Shown: positions 40,691-48,294 of the stretch, one piece after another
Layout of the letters: every line of letters starts with the position of its first letter
Position numbering within the stretch: the stretch's first letter is position 1
Virus record (IMG/VR): IMGVR_UViG_3300032240_001400
Span: 1-57,084 of that record
Length of the DNA: 57,084 nt
Strand: one strand, 5' to 3'
From: a virus
Position numbers and translations under genes: made by a program
Notes under the pieces: generated by a model
What the model was told of the DNA's origin: nothing
The model's database searches: none
The model's input: the letters and a program-made list of their open reading frames with translations, nothing else

Positions 40691-41875
40691 ATGACAACAG
40701 CTAAACTATATCAGAAACACAAGGCAGGAGAAGTAAGCCGTGACCGCTTTTTATACGAAGTTAGACGTGATTCTAATCTTCCTTGGGTAACCAACATTAC
40801 ATCTTATACAGATGCTGTAAAGATACTTAAGAACAAAGGAATAATCAGCGAAGCAGATAATAATATTAAAGCTATTCCAGAAGTAGATAGGGTAAATCCA
40901 TACTTCTTAAAAAGAGGAGTAAATAAGCTTCTTGACAAAGAAGAAGAATTAGACAATCAATCTTATATTAAAGCTTTGAATAAAGCAGCTAAACAACTAT
41001 CTAAAAATCCTAAAGCATTTGACAAAGATATGTTTGCTGATGCTGAAGATGTAGAAAAAGAAGATAAAAAACTTGATCGTCAAGAAGTTAAAAAGAACAA
41101 CTTTGTCGATAAGAATAACGGGATGAAGAAAGTTAAAGTTAAATCTTTAAAAGAGGCGGTTTTAAAAGAACTTACTGATTCTTTAAAAAAAAAAGAGTCA
41201 ATTAACGAAGACTCACACTGGAACTATAATCTAGGTTCAGAAGTACACACTCCACAAGGCCCAGGTAAAGTAAAAGAAATTATAGGAAGTACTCTTACAG
41301 TAGAAATGCCAGATGGTAGTTTAGCAGACTATCAAATTAACACTATTGATCATCATACAGAAAAGGCTAATTCAAATACAGTTGATGAAGTGGATATGCC
41401 GTTTGCAAATGCTGCTTTGAAGCCTGAATATAAAATGAATAAAGACGGTCAAAGAGCAATTAGTCCTTCTGGTATAGAATTTAAAGTCGGTGATAAAGCC
41501 ATTGCTACAGATACAGGTGAAGAAATTCAAATCAAGAATTTTAAAATACAACAAGGAATAATTAGGGCAGGTTATTTTGATGGCATGGGTTATAACTATG
41601 TTGATATTGATGCTCTTGAAAAACCTAAATCTACTAATCCATGGGATAGTTTTAAAGGTAAAATGATTCCTGAAACTATTAAAAAGTTTATGGAAAAATA
41701 TAAGGATGATGACAAAAAGATGAGAGGGTTAAAAGAGGTTGTAAAAAGATTAAAAGAAGCAACTAAGTTTCATGCAGGAGGAGAAGTTATTTTTACAAAA
41801 GATTCTGATGCTATGGGATATGAAGCAGATTTAAAAAGAGCAGGTGTAAAATATACAAAAGAAAAAGTACAATAA
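40691..41875 (+). CDS. Large prohead-internal protein (394 aa)
   Basis: The N-terminus 'LYQKHKAGEVSRDRFLYEVR' is a conserved feature in this neighbourhood in related phages. The middle has L-x-E|A type sites (IISE54|A; SLKE|AV near 155; RLKE|AT near 358) and a small beta domain, 'LGSEVHTPQGPGKVKEIIG' (about 182-215), that looks SH3/KOW-like. The overall Lys/Glu/Asp-rich composition fits an internal core protein processed by the protease encoded next. Coupled to gp21 by a one-base overlap. Confidence 0.6.
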   Translation: MTTAKLYQKHKAGEVSRDRFLYEVRRDSNLPWVTNITSYTDAVKILKNKGIISEADNNIKAIPEVDRVNPYFLKRGVNKLLDKEEELDNQSYIKALNKAAKQLSKNPKAFDKDMFADAEDVEKEDKKLDRQEVKKNNFVDKNNGMKKVKVKSLKEAVLKELTDSLKKKESINEDSHWNYNLGSEVHTPQGPGKVKEIIGSTLTVEMPDGSLADYQINTIDHHTEKANSNTVDEVDMPFANAALKPEYKMNKDGQRAISPSGIEFKVGDKAIATDTGEEIQIKNFKIQQGIIRAGYFDGMGYNYVDIDALEKPKSTNPWDSFKGKMIPETIKKFMEKYKDDDKKMRGLKEVVKRLKEATKFHAGGEVIFTKDSDAMGYEADLKRAGVKYTKEKVQ

Positions 41876-42501
41876 TGTCTAAACAACTCTTAATAGAATA
41901 TCAGGCTTTCCAACCTCTTCCTCAATCTTTAAAAGAAGGAAGAAGACTTCCAAATGGAAATATGGTAGTGTCAGGTTTAGTGCAAGCTACTGATAAACCT
42001 AATGCTAATAAAAGAATCTATCCATATGTTACTTTATTTGCACAAGTACAAAATTATATAGCTGGACCTATTTCTGAAAATAGAGCGTTAGGAGAATTAG
42101 ATCATCCTGAATCTTCTGTTATTAATCTTAAGAACGTTAGTCATAATATAGTTAAGCTTTGGTGGGAAGGAAAAGATCTTTATGGAGATGTTGAAATACT
42201 ACCAACTCCATCAGGAAATATATTAAGGCAGTTATTTGAAAATAAAATCACTGTTGGTATTTCATCTAGAGCAATGGGTTCTGTTAGTCCTATAGGTGAA
42301 GGTCTTGTTCAAGTTGAAGATGATCTAGAACTTATTTGTTGGGACTTTGTTTCTACTCCATCTACTTATGGTGCGTATATGAGGCCTATAGGAGGATTGA
42401 ATGAGTCAATTGATTATAGTGTACCAAAAAATGTTAGTAAAGTTAACCAACTCATATCTGAGATCATATGCTCCCAGTCAGGAGTTTGTTGCATAAACTA
42501 A
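41875..42501 (+). CDS. gp21: Prohead protease, gp21-like
   Basis: This 208-residue serine-type prohead protease has 'NANKRIYPY', the catalytic-His region 'GELDHPESSVINLKNVSHNI' (His77, His90) and the catalytic-Ser region 'VGISSRAMGSV' (Ser130/131). T4 gp21 cuts after Glu in L/I-x-E during head maturation, destroying the core and trimming the capsid protein. It is followed by scaffold and capsid genes, as in T4. The C-terminus (CSQSGVCCIN) has three Cys, an unusual tail. Confidence 0.95.
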   Translation: MSKQLLIEYQAFQPLPQSLKEGRRLPNGNMVVSGLVQATDKPNANKRIYPYVTLFAQVQNYIAGPISENRALGELDHPESSVINLKNVSHNIVKLWWEGKDLYGDVEILPTPSGNILRQLFENKITVGISSRAMGSVSPIGEGLVQVEDDLELICWDFVSTPSTYGAYMRPIGGLNESIDYSVPKNVSKVNQLISEIICSQSGVCCIN

Positions 42502-42507
42502 ATAAAA

Positions 42508-42834
42508 ATGAAACAAAAGATAGAAGAAATAAAAAGATTTAAAGAATTGGCTGGAATTGTATCAGAAGATGAACATAATTTCCTACCAGATCCTGATTCA
42601 ATTGACGATATTCCTTCTGTTAAATTAGATATTGACGATCAAGGATTAATGAAGATACAATTAAGTGCTTTTTATCATGGTCCTGAAAATGGTAAAATAC
42701 CTCTATTAAAAGACAATCCAGTTTTACAAGAGTTAGTTATGAAAGCGATTCAAGAAGAATCACAAAAAGCATTTAGAAGAGCTGTTCATGGAGTTTTAGG
42801 AATTCCATACGGTCTTCCTGAAAGTAGTAAATAA
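42508..42834 (+). CDS. Hypothetical head-cluster protein with LAGI motif (108 aa)
   Basis: The N-terminal helix 'MKQKIEEIKRFKELAGIVSE' shares R-(F/W)-x-(E/K)-L-A-G-I with the scaffold C-terminus (MSRWQKLAGIKK). The rest is acidic with a beta centre ('VKLDIDDQGLMKIQLSAFYH') and a helical C-terminus. It lies between protease and scaffold genes and is probably a core component that uses the same LAGI contact as the scaffold. Not recognised as a T4 gene. Confidence 0.55.
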   Translation: MKQKIEEIKRFKELAGIVSEDEHNFLPDPDSIDDIPSVKLDIDDQGLMKIQLSAFYHGPENGKIPLLKDNPVLQELVMKAIQEESQKAFRRAVHGVLGIPYGLPESSK

Positions 42835-42875
42835 AAATAAGTCTAAGTTTATATATTTTTTTACTATAAAGTTAG

Positions 42876-42958
42876 ATATTTATTGCAGAATGTGCTACTT
42901 CTAATATAGCACTATATACACAAAATATTATATTGCTTCAACTACTTTAATAAGCAAT
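42876..42958 (+). promoter_or_regulatory. Late-type motif and two-hairpin leader of the scaffold gene
   Basis: ATATTTATT (42876-42884) is followed by a 97-base leader, the longest behind any such motif here. The leader contains two stems: GTGCTA/TAGCAC (42892-42912) and ATTGCTT/AAGCAAT (42932-42958). A structured leader could tune scaffold translation or protect the mRNA shared with the capsid gene. Confidence 0.5.
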
Positions 42959-42981
42959 CCCAGAAAAAACTTTATTGAAAA

Positions 42982-44172
42982 ATGAGTAATCTTTATCAAG
43001 ATGCGCTCATCGATGCTAAAGCTTTAAGATCAACTGCCCTAGCTAATGCAAAAGCTGCATTACAAGAAGCTTTCGAACCAAAGATCCAAGAGATGCTAAG
43101 GTTGAAACTTTCTGAAAACCTAGAAGAAGATTCACTTGAAGAAGAAGTAACAGATGATGCAATCACACAAGGACAAGATGCTGTAGATAATGCAGACATC
43201 AATGAAGCTGAGTTGGAAGAAATTCTAGCTGAACTTGAAGAACTTTCTAGCCAAGAAGAAGGCTATGAATTTGAAGAAGACGTGGATCAAACTTTATCTG
43301 AAGCTAAAGAAGATGAAGAAGAAGCTGATGAAGAATCAGAAGAAGAAGTAGATGACGATGTTGAAGACTATGAAGATGCAGAAGAACACAATGTTGATGA
43401 TGACACAAAAGTAATTGATATTACTATTGGTGATCTGAAAGAAGTACTTCGCTCTGTAATGGGAGGTCAACAAGACATGGAAATGTCTTCTGATGAAGAA
43501 CCAACTGATTCTGACATTACTTTAGATGAAATTCTAGCTGAACTTGAAGAAGAATATGACATGGAAGAAGGAGCAGAAGAATTAGGACGCTATAATGCTG
43601 CACTAGTTCAGTCTTCTGATACCCAAGCTGATGCTCAAGGATTTCGTGGAAGAAAAATCTTTGAAAAAAGTAAAGGCGCGTATAGTCAAAAAGTTAGTGC
43701 TAAAGGAGAAAAAGTTGATGCTAGAAATGGCGGAGACGAAAATGATACTCCGTACACTAAAAAAGGTCTTAAGGCAACAGCTGACCAAGTAGACGATGCA
43801 TACTCTAAAAAAGTAGGCAAAGTTCACGAAGAGTTAAATGAAGCTAAAGATACTATCGAAAGTCTTCGTCAAGATCTTCAAGAAGTAAACTTACTTAATG
43901 CTAAGTATCTTTACATGAATAAGTTATTTAAGTCTAAGAATTTGAATGAGTCTCAAAAAGTTAAAGTTGTTAAAGCTCTTGATCGTGCTACTAACGTAGT
44001 TGAGGTTAAGAATACCTACGAAACTTTAAAAGAATCATTTGAAGCTAAGACGCAACTCAAAGAATCATATGGTTTCGCTTCACAAGCAGCCGGTATAGCT
44101 CCTAAACAACCTATTATCGAGTCGGATAATATTATGTCAAGGTGGCAAAAACTTGCTGGTATAAAAAAATAA
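42982..44172 (+). CDS. gp22: Prohead core scaffold protein, gp22-like
   Basis: This 396-residue protein is very acidic in the middle (residues 55-190 have many Glu/Asp runs), helical at both ends, and has a C-terminal 'IMSRWQKLAGIKK' peptide typical of gp22-type scaffolds that contact the capsid protein. The long coiled-coil segment (275-345) fits a core rod. The scaffold builds the prohead core and is degraded by gp21 before packaging. It is larger than T4 gp22 (269). The capsid gene follows after an A-rich 22-base gap. Confidence 0.85.
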   Translation: MSNLYQDALIDAKALRSTALANAKAALQEAFEPKIQEMLRLKLSENLEEDSLEEEVTDDAITQGQDAVDNADINEAELEEILAELEELSSQEEGYEFEEDVDQTLSEAKEDEEEADEESEEEVDDDVEDYEDAEEHNVDDDTKVIDITIGDLKEVLRSVMGGQQDMEMSSDEEPTDSDITLDEILAELEEEYDMEEGAEELGRYNAALVQSSDTQADAQGFRGRKIFEKSKGAYSQKVSAKGEKVDARNGGDENDTPYTKKGLKATADQVDDAYSKKVGKVHEELNEAKDTIESLRQDLQEVNLLNAKYLYMNKLFKSKNLNESQKVKVVKALDRATNVVEVKNTYETLKESFEAKTQLKESYGFASQAAGIAPKQPIIESDNIMSRWQKLAGIKK

Positions 44173-44194
44173 AAAAAATTAAAAAATAAAAAAA

Positions 44195-45865
44195 ATGGCA
44201 AATTTAGTACAATCTTTATTGACTGAATCCGCTAAAACGGCTTTCTCTGATCAACATGGTGTTGCTCAGCGTCTTGCTAATAAGTGGGGTAAGTCTGGCC
44301 TTTTGGAAGGCCTTCAAGATTACGACGCAAATAACATGTCGGTAATTCTTGAGAACCAAGCTAAACAGCTTGTAGTTGAATCTTCTTCTACTAATGGTAA
44401 TGCTAACTCTGGTGGTGCAACCTTTACTCCTGGTACTGGTGAGCAGTGGGCTGGTGTAGCTCTTCCATTGGTTCGTAAGATCTTTGGTCAAATCGCATCT
44501 AAAGAGTTTGTTAGTGTACAGCCGATGAATCTTCCTGCTGGTTTGGTGTTCTATTTGGATTTCCAATATGGTAATACAAAAGCTCCATTCACTTCTGGTG
44601 ATTCTATCTATGGTACTCCAACAGCTAACTTTGGTAATGCCGCGGCTGGTGGTCTTTATGGAGCTGGTCGTTTTGGTTTCTCTTTGAACCAATTCTCAGC
44701 TTCTATCTTAGGTAATGCAACAGGATTTCTTTCATCTTCTGCAACATGGTATGATTTAGATTATGATGCAAACTATTCTGCTTCTGTAATTGCTAACCAA
44801 ATTGGTAAATTGCAAATCCCAACTTCATCATTGCCTTCTTACAATCCTGATGGTGTTCGTGCATTTACAATTGCTACAGGTTCTACATTTGTAGCTTCTG
44901 ATAACTTGCAACAATTTACTAACGTATCTTCAAGTGTAGCTGGTGTTTTTGTTAACTTCTTTGTTAATAAAGGATTCTCAGGTAGTGCATCATCACTATA
45001 TGTAATCAACTATAATAAGCTTACAGACTTTAACACACGTGGTGATTTTGAAGATCGCACAGGTAACCCTTCAGTTCCAAACAGTCTTTCTAATACTTCT
45101 ATCGTTATCCCTGAGATCAACGTACAAATGAAGAGCCAAACCATTTCTGCTAAAACTCGTAAGTTGAAAGCACAATGGACTCCAGAATTTGCACAAGATC
45201 TTAACGCCTACCACTCTCTTGACGCTGAAGCTGAATTGACAGGTCTACTTTCTGAGCACATCTCTTTGGAGATTGATTTGGAAGTTCTTGACATGTTGAT
45301 CAGCAACGCTCCAACTATTGAGTACTGGTCAGCTAAAGTTGGTCAGCAAATCGGCGTAACTCCTACTTCTGGATTTACTTCTAACACTGCTGGTGTTTAT
45401 TACACTCAAATGAGTTGGTTCCAAACTTTGGGTATCAAACTTCAAAAAGTATCTAACATCATTCATCAAAGAACTCTCCGTGGTGGTGCAAACTTCATGG
45501 TAGTTTCTCCAACTGTAGCTACTATCTTGGAATCAATCCCAGGATTTGCTGCTGATACTGATGGTGCAGCTGATACAATGAAGTATGCTTTTGGTGTACA
45601 AAAAATTGGCCAATTGAATAGCCGTTATAAAGTTTATAAGAATCCTTACATGACTGAGAACGCAATACTTCTTGGTTTCCGTGGTAATCAGTTCTTAGAG
45701 TGCGGTGCGGTTTATTCTCCATACGTTCCATTGATCATGACTCCACTTGTGTACGATCCAAATACCTTCACTCCAAGAAAAGGTATCATGACTCGTTACG
45801 CAATGACTATGGTACGTCCTGAATTTTATGGTTTGGTATTGGTAGCTGATACTAACGTTATCTAA
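44195..45865 (+). CDS. gp23: Major capsid protein, gp23-like
   Basis: This 556-residue protein has a gp23-type N-terminal propeptide (MANLVQSLLTESAKTAFSDQ, about 62 residues) ending LVVE62|SSS, a good prohead-protease site close to the T4 cut at residue 65. The HK97-like fold follows, with 'PLVRKIFGQIASKEFVSVQP', 'KSQTISAKTRKLKAQWTPEF', 'LSEHISLEIDLEVL', 'GGANFMVVSPTVATILES' and 'TPRKGIMTRYAM'. It forms the hexamers of the shell. Codon use is more G+C-rich than neighbours, as expected for the most abundant protein. Two hairpins follow the stop. Confidence 0.97.
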   Translation: MANLVQSLLTESAKTAFSDQHGVAQRLANKWGKSGLLEGLQDYDANNMSVILENQAKQLVVESSSTNGNANSGGATFTPGTGEQWAGVALPLVRKIFGQIASKEFVSVQPMNLPAGLVFYLDFQYGNTKAPFTSGDSIYGTPTANFGNAAAGGLYGAGRFGFSLNQFSASILGNATGFLSSSATWYDLDYDANYSASVIANQIGKLQIPTSSLPSYNPDGVRAFTIATGSTFVASDNLQQFTNVSSSVAGVFVNFFVNKGFSGSASSLYVINYNKLTDFNTRGDFEDRTGNPSVPNSLSNTSIVIPEINVQMKSQTISAKTRKLKAQWTPEFAQDLNAYHSLDAEAELTGLLSEHISLEIDLEVLDMLISNAPTIEYWSAKVGQQIGVTPTSGFTSNTAGVYYTQMSWFQTLGIKLQKVSNIIHQRTLRGGANFMVVSPTVATILESIPGFAADTDGAADTMKYAFGVQKIGQLNSRYKVYKNPYMTENAILLGFRGNQFLECGAVYSPYVPLIMTPLVYDPNTFTPRKGIMTRYAMTMVRPEFYGLVLVADTNVI

Positions 45866-45881
45866 TCTAATAAATTAGATT
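45864..45881 (+). repeat. Inverted repeat right after the capsid stop codon
   Basis: AATCTAA, loop TAAA, TTAGATT: a 7-bp hairpin that begins within the stop codon. It lies ten bases before the terminator stem and could protect the 3' end of the capsid mRNA from exonucleases. Confidence 0.6.
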
Positions 45882-45891
45882 CATAATAAAG

Positions 45892-45917
45892 CCCAACCCC
45901 GTAAGGTTGGGTTTTTT
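45892..45917 (+). terminator. Intrinsic terminator after the capsid gene
   Basis: CCCAACC, loop CCGTAA, GGTTGGG followed by six T. It separates the capsid transcript from the PhoH/neck operon, which restarts at its own late-type motif 15 bases later. Confidence 0.93.
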
Positions 45918-45932
45918 ATTTATAGTTAATCG

Positions 45933-45941
45933 ATATTTATT
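45933..45941 (+). promoter_or_regulatory. Late-type motif opening the PhoH/neck operon
   Basis: GATATTTATT, directly behind the capsid terminator and 13 bases before the ATG at 45955. Its position between a terminator and a gene start is the strongest single argument that this motif is a promoter. Confidence 0.6.
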
Positions 45942-45954
45942 TGAAAAGAGTTTC

Positions 45955-46626
45955 ATGACGAATACTAGTTCAAGCGCTAAGAGACAACCTAAAAACCCAA
46001 TAAAGTTTCAAGTACAATTAAACGAAGAACAGAAAGAAGCAAAACAAGTTATATTAAATAATAAAATAACTGTTTTAAAAGGACAAGCTGGCTCAGGTAA
46101 GTCATTGATAGCAGCTCAGGTAGCATTAGATCTTTTGTTTCGCCGAGAAGTAGAAAAGATAATACTAACAAGACCTGCAGTTACTTCTGGAGAAGAGATT
46201 GGATATTTACCTGGTGATAAAGATGCTAAATTAGCTCCTTATACTGCAGCTATATATGATAACATGTATAGATTGTATAGTAAAGAAAAGATAGATAAAG
46301 AAATATCTGAAGGTAATATTGAAGTTATACCTTTAGCTTTTATGAGAGGTCGCAACTTAACTAATTGTTGTGTTGTAGTAGATGAAGGGCAAAATATAAC
46401 TCATAGACAAATGGAGTTGGTATTAGGTAGAATGTGCCAAGGAAGCAAGATGATTATCTGCGGAGATATTGCCCAGATTGATTTAAAAGATAAAAAAGCA
46501 AGCGGTTTTAATTTCATATGCACTAACTTTAAAGAGGTGCCAGGTTTTTCAGTTGTCACTTTGAAAACAAATCATCGTGATCCAATAGTAGAATACATTT
46601 TAGAAATATATAAACAGCACGATTAA
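45955..46626 (+). CDS. phoH: PhoH-like ATPase
   Basis: I use the ATG at 45955; the frame opens at a TTG at 45907 inside the terminator. The 223-residue product has Walker A GQAGSGKS (43-50), Walker B VVVDEGQN (140-147), and PhoH segments 'LTRPAVTSGEEIGYLPGD', 'IEVIPLAFMRGRNL' and 'MIICGDIAQIDL'. PhoH proteins are RNA helicase/ATPase-like and very common in marine phages; their role there is unsettled (RNA metabolism or phosphate response). It overlaps the neck-protein gene by one base. Confidence 0.92.
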   Translation: MTNTSSSAKRQPKNPIKFQVQLNEEQKEAKQVILNNKITVLKGQAGSGKSLIAAQVALDLLFRREVEKIILTRPAVTSGEEIGYLPGDKDAKLAPYTAAIYDNMYRLYSKEKIDKEISEGNIEVIPLAFMRGRNLTNCCVVVDEGQNITHRQMELVLGRMCQGSKMIICGDIAQIDLKDKKASGFNFICTNFKEVPGFSVVTLKTNHRDPIVEYILEIYKQHD

Positions 46627-47801
46627 TGTCAGCAACATCAACTACTCCAATATATGATGGTACTCCTATAGCAATATCAGGATCAACTCCTTTTGGTTGG
46701 TACGATCTTGATTCACAATTTCAGTCAGATGGACCTAAAGTAGCAAACTTTGTTGCTAGAAAGTTAGGTTACCCTATAATGGAAGTTGAACTTCAGGACA
46801 TAAATATCTATGCGTGTTTTGAAGAAGCTGTTTCTGTATATGCAGAAGAACTTTATCAATCTAAAATAAAAGAAAATTATCTTTCTTTAGAAGGTTCAAG
46901 TACTACTACTCCATTAAATAATACTGTTGTAGTACCTTCATTAAATTCTATTATTGTTTTAGCTGAGAATTATGGAACTCCTATTCAAGTAGGAGGATAC
47001 GTAAATCAATATAAAGCTCCTTTATATCTAACATCTAGTATACAAACCTACGATCTTCAAGCTTGGGCATTGTCTGGAAGTTTAATAGCTGCTGGAGATA
47101 GAGTAGTCATCAATAGAATATATTATGAATCCCAGCCTGCGATAAACCAATACTATGATCCATATATTGGAGGTAGTATTAACTATCAAGGTGCTACTGA
47201 AAACTTTGGTTGGGCATCATATTCACCTGGTTTAAACTTTGTTTTGTTCCCTATTTATTGGGATATATCTAGGATTCAAGAGATTGAAATGTCTAATACT
47301 GTAAGAAGATCTGCTTACTCATTCTCTATAACAAATAATAAACTAACTATATTCCCATGGCCAGATAAAGATGGTATCGTTGTATGGATAGATTATGCAA
47401 AACAAAGTGAATTAACTAGTGCTGGGGGTAATAGTCCTTATTCAAGTGGTTCATCAATAGTATCAAATCCAGGATTAGTTCCTTACTCAACTATAACATA
47501 CAATCAAGTAAATCAACCAGGTAAACAATGGATCTATGAGTATACATTAGCTTTAGCTTCTGAACTTCTAGGTCTTATTAGAGGAAAATATACACAAATT
47601 CCTGCTCCTGGCGCAGAAGTTACATTAAATGGTGCAGACTTAATAGCTAAAGGTAAAGATCAACAAAATGCTTTGAGAGAAAAGCTTAGAGGTGATTTTG
47701 CTGACATGAGTCGTCAAGCACAATTAGAACGTAAACAATCTGAAAATCAATCGATATCGAGTACCTTAAATGAGGTGCCGATGTTTATATATCTGGGATA
47801 A
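46626..47801 (+). CDS. gp13: Neck protein, gp13-like
   Basis: This 391-residue protein has 'QFQSDGPKVANFVARKLGYP' and 'VELQDINIYACFEEAVSVYA' at the N-terminus, and 'KQWIYEYTLALASELLGLIR', 'GKYTQIPAPGAEVTLNGADL' at the C-terminus. This plan matches gp13-type head-completion proteins of T4-like marine phages, which join the portal to the tail. It is larger than T4 gp13 (309) because of a central beta insertion (about 90-200). The next gene fits gp14, which keeps the T4 gene order. Confidence 0.75.
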   Translation: MSATSTTPIYDGTPIAISGSTPFGWYDLDSQFQSDGPKVANFVARKLGYPIMEVELQDINIYACFEEAVSVYAEELYQSKIKENYLSLEGSSTTTPLNNTVVVPSLNSIIVLAENYGTPIQVGGYVNQYKAPLYLTSSIQTYDLQAWALSGSLIAAGDRVVINRIYYESQPAINQYYDPYIGGSINYQGATENFGWASYSPGLNFVLFPIYWDISRIQEIEMSNTVRRSAYSFSITNNKLTIFPWPDKDGIVVWIDYAKQSELTSAGGNSPYSSGSSIVSNPGLVPYSTITYNQVNQPGKQWIYEYTLALASELLGLIRGKYTQIPAPGAEVTLNGADLIAKGKDQQNALREKLRGDFADMSRQAQLERKQSENQSISSTLNEVPMFIYLG

Positions 47802-47802
47802 C

Positions 47803-48294
47803 ATGGCAATGTTTGGTTCATATAAGGATATATCCACATTCAAGATCTTCACAAAAGAACTTGTTGAGGCTATTATTTCTCAAGAAGTAGGATACTATAA
47901 AGTAAAATTAGGAGACACACAAGCAAATGTTTACGGTGAATCTTTAAAAAAATATTGGATAGGTCCTGTTTTAATTCCATGTCTTATAGATAGAGGAGAC
48001 TTCAATGTAGACTCTACTGATTTTGGTTATGATACAACTCGAGATGTTAAATTCAGATTCTTTAAAGATCATTTAATTGAAGCTCAAGTTGTTAGTGAAG
48101 TAGGAGACATAATTATGTATAACGAAGCTTATTATGAAGTTCATAATGTAAATGAAAATCAATTTATATTAGGTAAAAATAATGACTATATATATTCAAC
48201 AGGAACAGAAGGATTCGGTGAATCATACTCTGTAATATTAGAATGTCATTACACTAGTCCTGATAAACTTGGAATAACTAAAGAAAGATTATAA
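47803..48294 (+). CDS. gp14: Neck protein, gp14-like
   Basis: I start at the ATG at 47803 (MAMFGSYKDI), one base after the gp13-like stop; the earlier in-frame ATG at 47770 is inside gp13. The 163 residues include 'GDTQANVYGESLKKYWIGPV', 'IEAQVVSEVGDIIMYNEAYY' and 'HNVNENQFILGKNNDY', consistent with gp14-type head-completion proteins, though shorter than T4 gp14 (256). Identification relies on gene order plus these motifs. One-base overlap with the next gene. Confidence 0.62.
   Translation: MAMFGSYKDISTFKIFTKELVEAIISQEVGYYKVKLGDTQANVYGESLKKYWIGPVLIPCLIDRGDFNVDSTDFGYDTTRDVKFRFFKDHLIEAQVVSEVGDIIMYNEAYYEVHNVNENQFILGKNNDYIYSTGTEGFGESYSVILECHYTSPDKLGITKERL

Noticed and set aside
44195-44380. The capsid N-terminus as a separate small protein.
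   Set aside because: The frame is continuous and the first ~62 residues match the cleavable propeptide of gp23-type proteins.
44216-44692. A 158-codon open frame antisense to the capsid gene.
   Set aside because: It lies opposite a strongly supported gene; its composition reflects the complement of capsid codons, and no leader or domain is seen.
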